Of a stretch of 64,000 nucleotides of DNA, positions 32,861 through 46,352 are shown one piece after another. Numbering within the stretch: position 1 is the stretch's first letter; every line of letters begins with the position of its first letter. Below the pieces are notes generated by a model. It saw only the letters and a program-made list of their open reading frames with translations. It was not told where the DNA came from and searched no databases. A program made the translations under genes and the position numbers. This DNA is from Synanceia verrucosa (lineage: Eukaryota; Chordata; Actinopteri; Perciformes; Synanceiidae), in contig CM056567.1 in assembly GCA_029721515.1 (NCBI GenBank), positions 3,454,007 through 3,518,006 on the forward strand, written 5' to 3'.

Positions 32861-35182
32861 AGTGTAAGTCAGCTTCCAGCTTGTCTCCAGTTTAAAAGTG
32901 GTGAAGCGTAGTGAACTCAGTGCAGCAACACATGCAGCCCATTTGAGTTTGTGTGCATAAGCTTAGTGTGCATAGTCAGATTAATGGAACTGGTGTGTTG
33001 TTAGTTATGTTTTAATGCAAGTTCAATAAAAATATATTAAAATAAAAAATACGGTGAAAATGAAGAAACTGTGTGGTTACTCTTTTCTTTATGTGTTTTT
33101 TTGTGCATGATACTCTCCCCCACAGAAATACTGCGACTGAAACAGCTGATGATGTTAGTTTGGTAAACCCTCAATAAAGCTAGTTAGAGTGGAGCTGGAA
33201 CAGAGTCTAAAGAGTTTGGTTACACTGACCAGAAAAGACAGACCATATGAGAAATATAAAGCTTTATTGGAACATTAAAGCATGTAAAAATGTTTTAGTG
33301 AACCCCAAAATTCCCAAAAATATGATCCTGAAAATAATTATAATAGGTCTCAAGCAATCTGAGAGGGTAAATTCACTTTTTTGGTTTAAGTTTATGACTC
33401 CCTGCAAGAAAAAAAGCCCAGGAATTTTGGCAAATGTAGCCTTGAAGAGTCCTGGAAAAAATGCCTGACACATTTTTAGTTGGTTTCCAAGAATTAAACA
33501 GATTTAAAAGCAACATTTCACTTTGGACCTTAAACACAGTGCTTAAGTCATTCTGGTTTTTACCTGTCTCTAGTGCAGGATAATGAACCTTGATCAAGCA
33601 TAATAAAGCTAAGTTTGCTCCAAGGCTGGAGCAAAGCAACTCTCCACGAAGCAAGTGACATAACCTTAAAATGAAGTTGCCCTAATCTATTCTTGCTACC
33701 AGATGATTTAAATCAAGACCTAACGAGATGTCCCCATGTCTCTTCCTTTCCAAATAACACATAAAATGTTCTGCGTTAGAATAAGAAACCAGCCTTTCAT
33801 TCATGTCAGCTCTGTCTGTGCAAACATCCCGGATCAAGCCGACAGATGGGCCTGTGACCACAGCTCTAAGCTCTGGTGGGTGGACTGCATCATCGCCACA
33901 TTAGGGGATTTTCCTCTCCTGCCATGACTTAATACTGATCGGACTGCCACTTCTTTAAACGCTGGAAATAACCATCTGATGAAACTACATCGACCTGATG
34001 GTCCATTTTTACAGCCTTGAAGATTTCCCATATAACATTCAGTCAGTTAGAATGTTTGAAATATTAAACAGAAGTATAGAAAGAGAGCTCTGACATAATC
34101 ACCGGACATACAAAGCATTATAATCCTTATATTCCAAGCCTGGTGTGCAACAGCAAAACCCCCAAAAGCAGTGTTTATACTGACTTGTTTCAGGTTGTGA
34201 AGCCTGTGGGGTTTCAGCTGCAGACACATTAGAGAGTGAGTTTCATAGCAGGGCTTTGAGCACCCATTAGAGAGTGTCCTACACTGTTAATATAGCTGCC
34301 TTTCATACACACAAAGTCCTGCAACAACCCTCTGGCTGGGAAGAATAATAAAAAATAAACGTGATATCCCTCTGAAGTGCAGGTGAATGGACAGTGAGCC
34401 AGAGATTGTGAGAGATTAAAAGCTGGTAAATCCTGAATGAATAGAGAGAGATGGGAGAGACTGACGAGATGAAGGAGGTCAGGCGCAGTAAGCACACCAT
34501 GAGACCGTTTCGTTGCATCGACTGCAGCAGCGGTTTGGCCTCAGGAGGGTCAGTGCAGCCCGGGCCTGGCTGCTGACACAGATTTACACCATGACACAGT
34601 GAATCCTCATTGCATTAATCACAGATTTGGGATTAGTTTGACAGAAAACATGAAAACAAGATGCCGATGGATGAGGAGAAAGCAGCATTCAGTATCTGTA
34701 CTGCTTCTGTGGAATTCAGATGTAAAAAAAATGCCTCTAATTTATGTTTAAGGAAATATTCAGGTCCTTACTGAAGTAAAACTACCACTTACAAGTAAAT
34801 ATCTTACACTGTAAGTATGAGTCTCCTGTAATATACTGTAGGATATATACAAAATTACAGAACAACATCAAATTGTCATTTATAAAGCTGCAACTTACTT
34901 AAAAAAGACTTAATGTTGTGCACGTGTGGCCAGTAATATAAGCCAAGGCTAAAGTGACCATAAGCACAAGTCAAACAAAACCAAACTAGGTGCCTAAAAG
35001 ATGGAGAGAGGGGGATTATCTTGGAAACCCTCACTTTATAAAGCCCTTCATTAAATAAAAGGAAGAGGATTTTGAATCAGATTGCAGCTGCCAGGAGCGT
35101 CACAGCTTCAAGCCTCAAAAAAATAAATAAAAAAAAAAAAAAAAACACATTTCTAAGACACTGTGATATCAAGCAACTCTCA

Positions 35183-35188
35183 TTTATT
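35183..35188 (-). terminator. Candidate mtdh polyadenylation signal
   Basis: AATAAA on the minus strand (plus TTTATT) about 1.7 kb past the mtdh stop. The interval 35189-36846 without exons would be the 3' UTR. Confidence 0.4.
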
Positions 35189-36846
35189 TTTATATTTTAC
35201 CAAACAAACATAGAAATATCATTTGAATCTCCTTAATAAACAAAATCATTCACATAACAATGTCCTAGTGACATGTTTAAAGTATAAATACACTGATTTA
35301 ATCCATTTTAATCATCAGTAGAGATTAAACAGAAGAGGGCGTCTGAACAGCGACATGTCATTTTGTTCTATCAGCTCTAGTAACAACGCTTCACCACCAG
35401 CTGATCCACACCTTGACGCACAATGACTGACTGTTAACGTCCGCTCACCTGCCCACGGAAAAGCTGCAACTTGTGTCATTAAAAAAAGCTATTACAGTAT
35501 ATACACTGAGTGGTACTCCAGGACCAAGTACTAACAGTTAAAGCAGGAAATCGCTCATTTCATTTGATTTACACAATGACTATTATCAAAGTCATGCAAG
35601 ATTAAATTAATCTCTGACATCAAAACTTGCAATTGGTTGGAAACTATAAAAAGGATACAAATGCACTTTCTATACAACATCAGGTTAAGGCAATGGAATT
35701 AAATTCCTTTCATATATGTGTAATTGTGTGTGTTGTTAAAACCAACTTTGATGTGGATTTAAAGCTGCTATCTTTACCTTCATTCTCAACTTATGTAAAA
35801 AAAAAAAATCCCATCATAACATCTGGATGTCAAGTTAAACCTCCACAAATTATACATTTCACATTCTGCAAAAAAGGTAGTAAAAAAAACAATTCATCGA
35901 CATCAAAAGGAACTCATTACAGCCTTTTGCACAGTGCAATCACAGAACTGGAAAAAGCCCTTACAGTTTGTACATATGGCATGGCTTTTTCGAGCACAGA
36001 AAACTGGAAGATAGATTAAAAAAAAGAAGAAGAAACAGTGCAGATGGAACCACTAAATCTCTAGAAAAATCAACACATAGTCTAGTCAGACAAAGACAGA
36101 AAAGCTCATGTGATGAAAGCAGAGGGGCAATACTCTACTGCTTCATGGGATAATCCCTCCACTCCCTTCCTTCACGTTATAGCGCCTCCTGGGGGCTCAT
36201 ATCAGTTACTGTGCACTCTCCATGACAGTTTACAACATCCAAATCTTCATTAATGAGCCTTAAAAAAACCACACAGCCCACAGACAGGGAGATATTACTT
36301 TAAGGAGCTGCCGTACTGTTGTCACAGTGACGACCCTACATGTGACTGTCAGGATAAGCAGGATAGGCTTCTAGCTCCCACACATGTCAACTGATATAGA
36401 GGAGGAAGCACACAGCACGGCAAACAATAAGTGCAACATAAATCTAGGGAGCAACAATGTAATTTAAATGGTCACATAAGAACAAAAAAACCCGTTTTGT
36501 GTTTTTGGGGTAACAATTATAAACATACACTCTTGTGGGGGTGGGGGAGGCAAACTGAATAATTACATGGACATGTACCTCCACTGCAAGTCCACCTCCC
36601 CCAAAACTCCTCTCTGGTTGCAGTGTAGTAAATAGTGCAAATTAGTTAAGATTTTAGTCCATAGGACCACATTTCATTTCAGTGGATTTAGCCAAGCAGG
36701 TGATAGCCTCTGCTCATTTTCTTTTCGTTATGGTAACTGATATATTGTTTGTTTATCTCAGAAAGAAACTCTGTACCTGGTAGTTATTGCATGTGACACA
36801 TTTTACAATCATTTGCATATTATGCTTTTTATGGACCTGTGTGACT

Positions 36847-39800
36847 TCATGTTTCCCTTCGCACCTTTTTCTTCTGCAAGGGCTTCGGAGGCTCCACAGT
36901 CTGCTCAGGCTTCTCTGCAAGCAGATCCAAAAGGTAAAATAACAAAGTTGTCCTTTTATTACTATACTGTTTGAGCATTTATTTTTGCACTGTGAGTGAA
37001 TATGAACTCTGCCTGAGGGGTTGAAACCTACTCTGAGAGGAGGATATGCTGGGATTCAGCTTTTTGGAGGCCAGCACAGGAGGCTCTTGGGGTTTGGGTA
37101 CAGTATTAACCAGGGGCTCTGGGCTCATCATCTACAATCAAAGAAATGCACTATTACAAAACAGCATAAATGGCAAGATATTAATCCAACAGACTGATGT
37201 TTTCTTGCCTGAGCCTCAGATGCTGCCTCCTCTTCTGTTTTCTTCTTCTTTTTCCTCTTCTTCTTGGATTTGGCAGCTCCACCGGAGGGATCATCAGTGT
37301 CCTTCTCATCCTCCGATACCTGCCACAACAAACAGAGACATTTGAAAATTAAGTGATGTGTTTTTTTTTTTTTTTGAGATGGGCACAATAAAGTACAAGG
37401 TATTATGTTACTGCATGTGCCAAATTAAAAAGACAGTACAATCTGGAATTTCAGACCTTTAGGCCTTGTTTATGGATAAGTTAGAAAGGCCTAACAGATG
37501 TTATTAGTAGTGTGTGGTTTGGCTGAGTGTCAGTGATACCTTGCTGGGGGCAGGCTGATCCTTCAGTGGAGGCGCTGGTGTCACCAACACAGGAGGCTCT
37601 TCATAGTTTCCCCAGTGCTCTTCTGGGGCATTCCAGTCAGAGCTGGGGTCCACAGCTGCCAACCCATCTAAAATATTCAAACAAAGATGGTCATTAGATA
37701 GAAAGGCCAAGAAAACATTATGAATTCAAATGTGTTTCTAGCAAAATCACTGGGAGCTTTTACTTTTCTTCTTATGAGCCTACGTTATTTAGAAGGCTGT
37801 GAAATACTCACTGAATCCAGACCATTCATCATCAACGTCAGGGCTCCTCGTCCACTGGAGCTCCATTGAATTTGATATTGGTTCTAAAAAGATAGTCAGG
37901 AAAAGGTAAATTAGTAAAAAAAAAAAAAAAAAAAAAAGACAAACATCTGAGCTTTAATGGTTAAGTGGAAAGAATGTGATAATGACTGTTAATCACAATA
38001 CCGACCTGTGGTGTTTAGTCCCAGCATGGAAAAGGTCACAGGTTTGAGATCAGTGTTTATTCGACCATCAATGCCACTCCATGCTGCTGGTGAGAACACA
38101 CAGAAATACATTATGATTATTTTGTTAAAATGTTGTTACCATACCATAGTTGTCCTACTTAGAGCCAGTCTGTTTTGCTTTATTGTAAAGGAAGACAAGG
38201 ATCTTTATCAGTAAATATCCCCTATATGTCGCTTCAAATGTTTACATTTTTAAGTTTTGTGTATCTTTGATTTCACCTCCTGCTGACAAAAGTTGCACAA
38301 AAAGTTAACACGGATTAAGCTTGAACAGTCTCATTTCTAATTTCTCTTATAATACCAGCAGATGGGTCAGTTGGACACATTTTAAAATGACCTCAATGAA
38401 TTTAACCTCAGAAATAACCATATTGTTAGCAATAAATATTAGCAGTCAGCACTGCGGTGTTTTGTTACTGTCACCAGTCAACTGCACTATTGATATTTCT
38501 ATTTCTTGTGTAAAAAGGTCTACCTAGGTCAAAGTGGTACCTTGTGTCTCCTGTCCCCAGGTCTGAGTCTTAGGTGGGGCCCTGTAATGTGCAGCAGTGG
38601 GGATGCCACTCCACTTGGTTCCCTCCACAGAACCCATCTGACGTGGGATCTTCAAAGCCATGTCAGCCCAACCGCCTCCATTGACTGAAGGCTCCTCTCT
38701 CCAGCCAGAGGACACTGAGGTGATAGACATGGGGGAAGATGGGCAGTCAGACTGGTAGTTTGACACCAAACAGTGTTAATTAGGAGCGGGAAAAATATTG
38801 ATATGGCAATATATTACAATACTTTTTCTTCTGATATCAATTTTTAATTTCTTAATACTGATCCCCCCCATTGTTTTGGGCTAATTGTAAATCCAGAGCA
38901 ACATCCACATGTTGAAATAAGAATTTAAGTAAAAATAAATCCACATTACTAACTAGTAACTTTGACAGCCCTAATATATATATGTATGTATGTACTGTAC
39001 ATACATGGATACATGTACATGTACATACAACCTGTATTTTAAGCTGCCTTTTAAATTTCTCAGTGATCAATGTAGAATATCACAATAATGTATTGTATGT
39101 TTAGTACTCATTTTCGTCATCGAACATGAGATGGCACATCTCAAGGGGCTATCCTTGAAATAAAGAAATAAATAAAAAATCGTGACTCAAGTATCGCGAT
39201 ACGTATCGTATCATGGAGTCCTTGCCAATACCCACCTCTACTGTTAATATTAAACAAATGATTTATTGGGAAATTAAATAGTTTTCCAATCACAGTCACA
39301 TAAAATAATGTCGATCTGTCTTTACCAGCTCCACTGGCTGTTTCCTTCTTCCCAGCCGCTCTTGAATGCAGGGACTCTGAAACAAATGTGGGTAAAATAT
39401 GATTGTGTAAATAATTCTTGTTGTAGCACCAGTGTACTGATCACATGTAGCTGCGACAGATATGCGAAGCCACTTTGTGGTAAACACGTGTTTGTTACAC
39501 TGATGAATACCATGGTTTCTGTTTTTCTTGGTGTTGGTTGGAGCTGTGGCCACAGGTGCTTCCACGTTGCTCTTGGGAGCCTCCACCCCTCCTGGGCTAC
39601 CAGAGTCCTCAGGGCCCTTCTCCTTCCTGCGCTGCTGCCTCTTCTCTCGGTTACTGACTTTAGTCTCCCATGCACCTGGACCACACACAAAACAAACAGA
39701 ATGGTTAGAATAAACAAGTAGAGTGAGTGACTGTAGATGGAATTTGAGTCTTACCATCATCAGGTTCCTTCCCGTCGTTTGTGGACACATGCTGGACTGG

Positions 39801-41139
39801 TTTTACATTTGCCTTGGTTTTCTTCTTGTTCTTTTTTACCTGCGCTGGGGCCTGGACCTCGTGCACCTGTAGATAGAGAGAAAACAAAGACATAATGAGA
39901 CAATGTGTGGGGTTACAGAACCACTTATGTTAATGGAAATCACATAACGTTGTTGTCCTTTGTTATACATGTCATACTCTCAAATCTGGCAATACTGTGT
40001 TGTGTTTTTGGGAGAGACTCCAGACATACTTGTGGCTGCCCTGCCCATCAACATGTTCTGCTCCTCTGTATTTTGCCTGCTGCTGCTCAAACATACCTTC
40101 TCGGTTTTGATCTGTGAAGATGGCTTGGAAACTACCTCCGTCACCTTAACCTCCTCTGGAGCTACAGACACTGGCTGTCCGTTGGACTGAGAGCTCTGAG
40201 GGAGAAAGACACATCAGATCAAAAATGATGATGTTGTCTCTTATCAGACCTTGTTAAAAGATGAGAAAACAAATAACATTTCATGTTATAAGTGCAAGTT
40301 TAATAATATAATTATAACATCAATTCATGAATAACATAAGGTGTTAGAACTTGTCTGTGTTGGCCTGAAGTATCGTTATTTACTAACTAGCAGGAGCCAT
40401 CACCATCCGCTGGCTTGTTAGTTGGCTAAACACACAGCCGAAGCTTGCTAACTAGCTAGCTAGCTAGTTAGCATCCGTGTCTAAACAAGACAGCATGATT
40501 CATTGAAAATTTAATGATCTGACTTATTTCTGTCATTTTGTAAGTAGGTCACATGAGTCCCCCTGTATAGTTTGTTACTGAATAAACCATTGGGCTGTTA
40601 CGTTAACGTTTTTGCTGGTCAATTAATTGGTTACGATAAAGCACAGCTGGCGACGTTAAATTAAACTTTATTGATAAAGTAAAAACCGGATACATGTACA
40701 AATTAGCGCGGCTAACAGCTAAGCTAACCGAGTAAACATTTACGTTCAACGTTACTTTTTTTCGATTGACCACGATTCAACAGATCGTCACCTTTTCAGT
40801 CGGTTTCTTCTTGTTCCTCTTCTTATGTTCCTCTGGTTTGGCAGTTTTGATTAAATGGGCCTTGCCAGGTTCACCGTTGCCTCGGGTGACCGTGGATCCC
40901 CGCTTTTTCCCGACAAACAGACCGCCACAGACGGCGGCCCAGGACAGACAAAGTAGCAGCAGCAGACCCGCCGCGGCCGTAGACAGGATCACCCATGTCG
41001 GGTACACTTCGGGCTTCAGACCCAAATCCACTCCGAACTGAGCCCGAACATATTCCTGTCCCGTGGACAGGAGCTCCTTTAAGCGGGTGGAAAGCAGTTC
41101 GGCTTTTTCCTGCGCAAAACCCTGCAAGTCCCCAGCCAT
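36847..41139 (-). CDS. mtdh: Metadherin (LYRIC/AEG-1)
   Basis: Twelve exons on the minus strand: 41139-40792, 40195-40097, 39866-39755, 39675-39511, 39376-39326, 38714-38541, 38086-38006, 37883-37812, 37667-37540, 37319-37209, 37131-37032 and 36914-36847; 1509 bases, 502 aa (human 582). All phases agree. It is an ER/nuclear scaffold protein that binds SND1 and promotes oncogenic signalling. One membrane segment lies at about residues 47-77 (PTWVILSTAAAGLLLLLCLSW). Lys-rich stretches follow, then GAWETKVSNREKRQQRRKEK, VNGGGW, the SND1-binding type region DDEWSGFNGLAAVDPSSDWNAPEEHWGN, and the KKKVRRET C-terminus. Intron 10 uses a GC donor. Exon 7 has a NAGNAG acceptor. Exon 6 was placed at the acceptor following a pyrimidine tract (38714), because an upstream AG breaks the frame. 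Confidence 0.93.
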
Positions 41140-41258
41140 CTTTCCGAAACACTAGCTGTTAGCTAACTGTTAGCAATCATTGCGAGCATCCGTATGCTAA
41201 CGGAGGAGTGGCTAATCTAACATGATTGGAGATCTCGCAGTAAAATTACAATTCACAG

Positions 41259-41283
41259 TAAACAAACAAACAAACAAACAAAC
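41259..41283. repeat. (AAAC)n microsatellite
   Basis: Six tandem AAAC units upstream of mtdh. Confidence 0.95.
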
Positions 41284-41492
41284 GCTTTCTTCTTACCATG
41301 TGAAAATCTACTCTATATCAACTAGAATCTGGGACTGGGTCAGACCTACATCATCAATCAAACCACGATTATAACTAATCACTCACATTTCAAAATAATG
41401 TTGCTGACTGAATATAGCTCTTTGTTATGGCTGTATAAAACAGACAATTCATTACAATACAATAGAGACACTATTTCTATTTCACAAACCTT

Positions 41493-41498
41493 TTTATT
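41493..41498 (-). terminator. rrm2b polyadenylation signal
   Basis: AATAAA on the minus strand about 330 bases past the rrm2b stop codon. Confidence 0.55.
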
Positions 41499-41830
41499 GT
41501 CCATTAAAATGATAATATGTTAAAACAATCAACCACAGAAGCCAGCTGTCAGGGTATTCTGTATATTTTTTTCCAATAAGGTTCAGAGCCCACCACCTCA
41601 CCCAAATCTATTGAAACATAGGTCACATGCCTGTCTTGCACTATGTTGAGGTAAAAAGAGCTGTGAGCAGGGATTTAAGGATCATTATTTTTACCCTATT
41701 TCCGTTTGCAAACTATACTGTCTGCTAATTACCAAAATGCATGTCCCTATTGACAAAAGTTACTTTCTGTTCGAAAAGTGCAGCTCAAAAGGCAGAATGT
41801 AACAGACAGGTGAGATGTGTCATCTTCATT

Positions 41831-44800
41831 TCAGAAGTCCGCATCCAGTGTGAATTCACTCTCCACCATGCTTGACATTACTCCAAATTTCTGATACTCC
41901 GCAACTCGTTTCTCAAAGAAGTTGGTTTTCCCCTCTAGTGAAATGGTCTCCATGAAGTCAAATGGATTTTCTGCTTGGTATACCTTTGATTCAAGCAGAG
42001 AGAAAAAAGGAGTAAATTTCACACTTAAAAACAAGCAAAAAATGACCACGAGTATAAACAAAGAGGATGTGAAAATTCAAAATTCAAGTGTGTGTTAACT
42101 ACCTAATTTCGAACATCTAACTGAATACTTATTCAAGAAAACACTGACTTCAAGTCAAGGAAACCGGAAGTGCAAACATGTAAACTCATTTCTTTGTTTT
42201 AGGACTCATTCCTGTATATTATATTATATAGTTCTGCTTAATATATGATTACCTTGGCCAATCTGAGGTCAGTGAGAAGCCGATCAGCCACAAATTCAAT
42301 GTACTGCTTCATCAGATTACAGTTGATTCCAATGAGATCCACAGGCAAGGCCTCTGTCAAAAACTCCTGCAACACCAATCATTATATATTTGAGTAAAGA
42401 CAGAACTGGTACGGGCTATCAACACTTTGTTTTTTTTTTGATCTGTAGCTGACCTGCTCAATGCTGACAGCTTTGGTGATGATGTCCCTCACACGGTCCT
42501 CAGATGGCTTCTTCAGCAGGTAGCTGTACAGCAGGCAGGCAAAGTTACAGTGCAGGCCCTGAAAAAAAAAACAAAAAAAAAACAAAACAATATATATGTA
42601 AGTAGTTGTATGAAAACAGAAAAGAACAGTCTTACTGTGTTCATATGTAAACTGCGCCCATATTTACCACCAAAAGGAGGTATAAATCCAAAACAAGCAC
42701 AGTTATTACAGTATACAGTAACGTCAGAGTTAACCCTAACCTAACCCTAACGGCCAGAAATGAACTCCTATGTAAAATGTGTCAAACAAAATTGTCTACT
42801 ATAACAACAAGCATGAGTCTTTTTTATACCATTGTATTTTATTACAGCTACACTCGAACCTGGTGGTCCTTTTGACAGATTAAACACTTTTTTTGGTAAA
42901 TTCATCTCACCTCATCCCTGCTAATCAGCTCATTGGAGTAGGTAAGGCCTGGCATTAGTCCTCTCTTCTTAAGCCAATAGATGGCAGCGAATGAGCCAGA
43001 GAAGAAGATACCCTCCACAGCCGCAAAAGCCACAATTCTCTCACCTGAGGGTGAACAGTGTCAAAGCTATTAACCACAGATAATGTCATTATGTAATTTA
43101 TGATGTTTTGAATGCTGTAACTCACCAAATGAGGATTTGTTGTCATTTATCCACTGGAGGGCCCAGTCTGCTTTTCGTCTCACACAGGGCATTGTTTGAA
43201 TGGCATTAAATAAGTAGTCCCTGAAAACCACAAGCAATACAAAATGACCTACGATGGCTCAGGGCATATAGCATCAGCATAACAAATACATGAATTATGA
43301 ACACAAACATACCCACATGTCCTAAATAAAGAATACATGAAGTTCTGTTGATATAAGTTGGCCGTGAACTTCTTGCCTTCCTAGTCTGTGTTTATAGCAA
43401 ACCAGCTGCAACTGGGAATTCAACAGAAATCAGCCTGTGGTGAACAGGTGCAAGTCTTTTATCAGTTTGTTTTCTGAATTTCTTTTTTATATTTTATACC
43501 ATCAGTTGCCACTGAGCACCAGAGGGGAAGAAAAGAAAACCCCAAAAGAAAAAATGAACAAAACAAACCTCTCCTTCCAGTCCTTGATGTACGTGTTGAT
43601 GAGCATGCTATACATCTCTGAATGAACCGTTTCTATCAGGATCTGGAAGCTGTAGAAGGAGCGTGCTTCAGGGACCTGCACCTCCTGACAGAATCTCTGC
43701 ACCTGACAGATAAGACAGAAGCACGACAAACATGTTAGGCTGGTACCCCTGGAAAAGAAGCAGAAAACATGGGAGTAAAACCCCTCACCAGGTTCTCATT
43801 GACGATCCCGTCACTTGCAGCAAAGAAGGCTAAGACATGAGAGATGAAGTGTCTCTCCTCTGGTTTCAGTCTGTCCCAATGTGGCAAGTCTTTGCTTAGA
43901 TCCACCTGAAAGCCACAGTGTCAACAGTACTTCTTACTTGTCTTTCCAGTGAAAACAAACAGTGCTGTTTCTTTCAGTTTTGTCATTTTATAAGCAAACA
44001 GTAACACTGTTGGTTTGTGTCATGTCAACTGTTGTCAAGAAAGCACTGTTGAATTTTCTCATAATACTGAATACAGTAGAACCAATACCCACCTCCTCCA
44101 CTGTCCAGAAAGATGCCTGTGCCTGCTTGTACATCTTCCACAAGTCTGGGTACTGGATGGGGAAGATAACAAACCGTCTGTCGTTTTCTCGCAGTAAAGG
44201 TTCGTCCTTGTTCTCTGAAACATTTTGGCACTCTGGGGCTTTTTCTTTGAATCCGTTCTACAAAGAGCCAGAGCACAGCAGGTGAATTTTACCCAGTGAT
44301 AAAATACAACTACAACAGCAAATATATAAAAAGTATACTAACACCACACTTTCACGCTAACACTTATAACACACTTTAAAATAATCATACTATTTATTAC
44401 ACTTTGTAGAAATATATTATACTAAAATGTACTTTAAGTGAAGGTTATGTGCAATTTCTAAAGTGTACCTATTTGTGTTATACATATTTTTTATATATTT
44501 TAAAATGTATGCTCAAAATTGTTATTGTAACATTCACTAAAAGCATATCTAAAAAGTACACATTTTAATACCAAGACTGAAATATTAAGGTTGAGTGTAT
44601 TTTGAGTTACATCTAAGTCTAATTATGAAGTGAAGTTATTTACACTTGTAGTTCAGTCTATTATTTTGGAAAGTGTTAAAAAGAGTATTACTATGGAAAT
44701 GCATGTAAACCCATTTAAGAAATTCTGTGCTGTGTGTACATTTTGATACATTTCTATATGTATTAACTGTTGTTATATGTACATTATTATTATAAAGCCC

Positions 44801-45679
44801 TCTGAGGCAAATTCATAATTTATGATATTGGGCTATACAAATAAAATTGACTTGACTTGATTTACATTTCCTCAAGTATTTCACCTTTTCAGCAACATTT
44901 CCATTTTGTGCTACTTTATACTCCCTTATATTTTCACAGGTAAATATTGTCTTTTATTACATAATTAATACATAATAATTAACCACCAAATAACTACATA
45001 ATTAAAATGAACACCTCCTTAAGCAGCGTCAATATTAAAGGATGTACTCATTTATGCATCCACTAAATTAAAATATATGAATGTGTTTCTGAAATGGAAA
45101 AAATTAGTACTTCAAGTATTTTGATGCTGCAACTTTTACCTGAATAACATTATTAATGTAGGGTTTTTACTTGTAATAGAGTATCTTTACACAGAAGTAT
45201 TGCTGCGAAATATCTAAACTGTATTTCTTCCACCACTGATATCATCTATTACCTACTAATAACCTACTGCGCTTGCGCACTGACTCAACAACCGCAACAA
45301 GACCACAAACGAAGGCTATCTCACATTTAACATCTAATATGAGCTGTTTTTTTGTTATTTACTTTAATGTTTAATGTAACCAGGTATCCACCAGCGTCCC
45401 AACGTTATCCCGTCATTCGTTACATTTAAGCTATCAGTTATATGAGAAAACAAGGCCTGTTTAGATACAAATGTTTGCATTACTAGACGCTATTAGACAA
45501 CTTGACAAATCGAGGTGAATTATCCGGTAACCGTTTTAACAGGAGCGATAAATGTCACTGGTTATTTTACGTCGTATGTTGCGCCGAACCGGTAAACAGC
45601 TCAGCACAATAACGTGTTTCAAACGGCTTACCGAGTCTTTATGATGATCACATTGTTGGTTTATTGTCATTACATCCAT
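41831..45679 (-). CDS. rrm2b: Ribonucleoside-diphosphate reductase small subunit M2 B (p53R2)
   Basis: Nine exons on the minus strand: 45679-45632, 44257-44093, 43905-43789, 43702-43569, 43220-43126, 43044-42911, 42558-42454, 42366-42253 and 41983-41831; 1065 bases, 354 aa (human 351). It is the di-iron/tyrosyl-radical subunit of class I ribonucleotide reductase, supplying dNTPs in non-dividing or damaged cells. All metal ligands are present: Asp103, Glu134, His137, Glu197, Glu231 and His234; the radical tyrosine is Tyr141 (TVHSEMY). The C-terminus SEFTLDADF is the large-subunit binding tail. The short N-terminus, without the long extension and KEN-type degron of RRM2, and the human-8q22-like position favour RRM2B over RRM2. 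It lies about 0.7 kb upstream of mtdh on the same strand, with its own polyadenylation signal between. A broken duplicate lies at 50365-52160. Confidence 0.94.
44285..45620. other. rrm2b intron 1
   Basis: AT-rich intron. About 44990-45190 matches about 51870-52160 in the broken duplicate and gives the pre-insertion state of the truncated SINE there. Confidence 0.7.
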
Positions 45680-46206
45680 TTCCTGAGAAGAAAAGTGTTC
45701 AACCGTCGGTGCTCGTGGTGCTAGATCTGGTTGTTCCGCAGCTGCCGCCGCTCCGTCCCATGTCCTTGTGTTGACGCCGTTGACGAGGCTCTTTAAACGG
45801 ACTCAGCCGGGGGTGTAGCCCAGGCTGAGTGAAGGGACGCCTCTAGTGGTCAGAAACGACACTACAACCTAAAGCTCATGATGTAACCAAGGATGTTTGA
45901 AGAGAAAGACCTTCTCAAACATCCCCACAAAATGTGCTGAAACCAACTGACTTCCCCTCTTAGTATTCTGTGACCAATTCTTTAAATAACAATACATACA
46001 ACTGGGAAAGTGACAGGATGGTACAAAACAAATCCCTTTTTTGGGGTGTTTTTATAAAAGTTTTACATGGACAGCACATGGCACTTTCTGGCTAATATAA
46101 TGGATCATACAGATTATTTTCACAGCATACGTGGGCAGAAAAGGCACCAATTTTGGTGAAATGTGTGTAAAATAAATACAGCCAACACTTCAGAGTGATA
46201 ACTTCT

Positions 46207-46212
46207 TTTATT
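46207..46212 (-). terminator. nutf2 polyadenylation signal
   Basis: AATAAA on the minus strand about 140 bases past the nutf2 stop codon. Confidence 0.6.
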
Positions 46213-46352
46213 GACGAATGCAATTTGACAATTGCCATGCTTATTTTATACTGTAAACAATGGAGGAACTTTGTGTCTAATCCCTTGTGTTTTTAAATGA
46301 CAGCATGAACACAACTGGATGTCAATATTTGTGATACAACAAATCCAAATTG

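Larger units (their letters stand above)
31931..35182. other. Intergenic stretch between laptm4b and mtdh
   Basis: AT-rich DNA with no recognisable exon. It holds the second copy of the duplicated segment (about 32480-32860), a mixed TA/CA microsatellite and a poly(A) run near 35130. Open frames around 33247-33654 and 34229-34518 match no family I know. Confidence 0.5.

Noticed and set aside
38714..38735. Upstream AG (ccag|tctg) as start of mtdh exon 6
   Set aside because: With the phase-1 donor of exon 5 it gives an immediate stop; the next AG, after a pyrimidine tract, restores the VSSGW and VNGGGW frame.
39296..39790. 164-codon frame in mtdh as a single exon
   Set aside because: It reads through the intron between exons 4 and 5; only the AWETK segment is coding.
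42731..42751. taaccctaacctaaccctaac, telomere-like repeat
   Set aside because: Only about three units; too short to be an interstitial telomere and lies in an rrm2b intron.
41831..45679. Calling this gene RRM2 rather than RRM2B
   Set aside because: The N-terminus is short, like p53R2, and the neighbours match the human RRM2B region.
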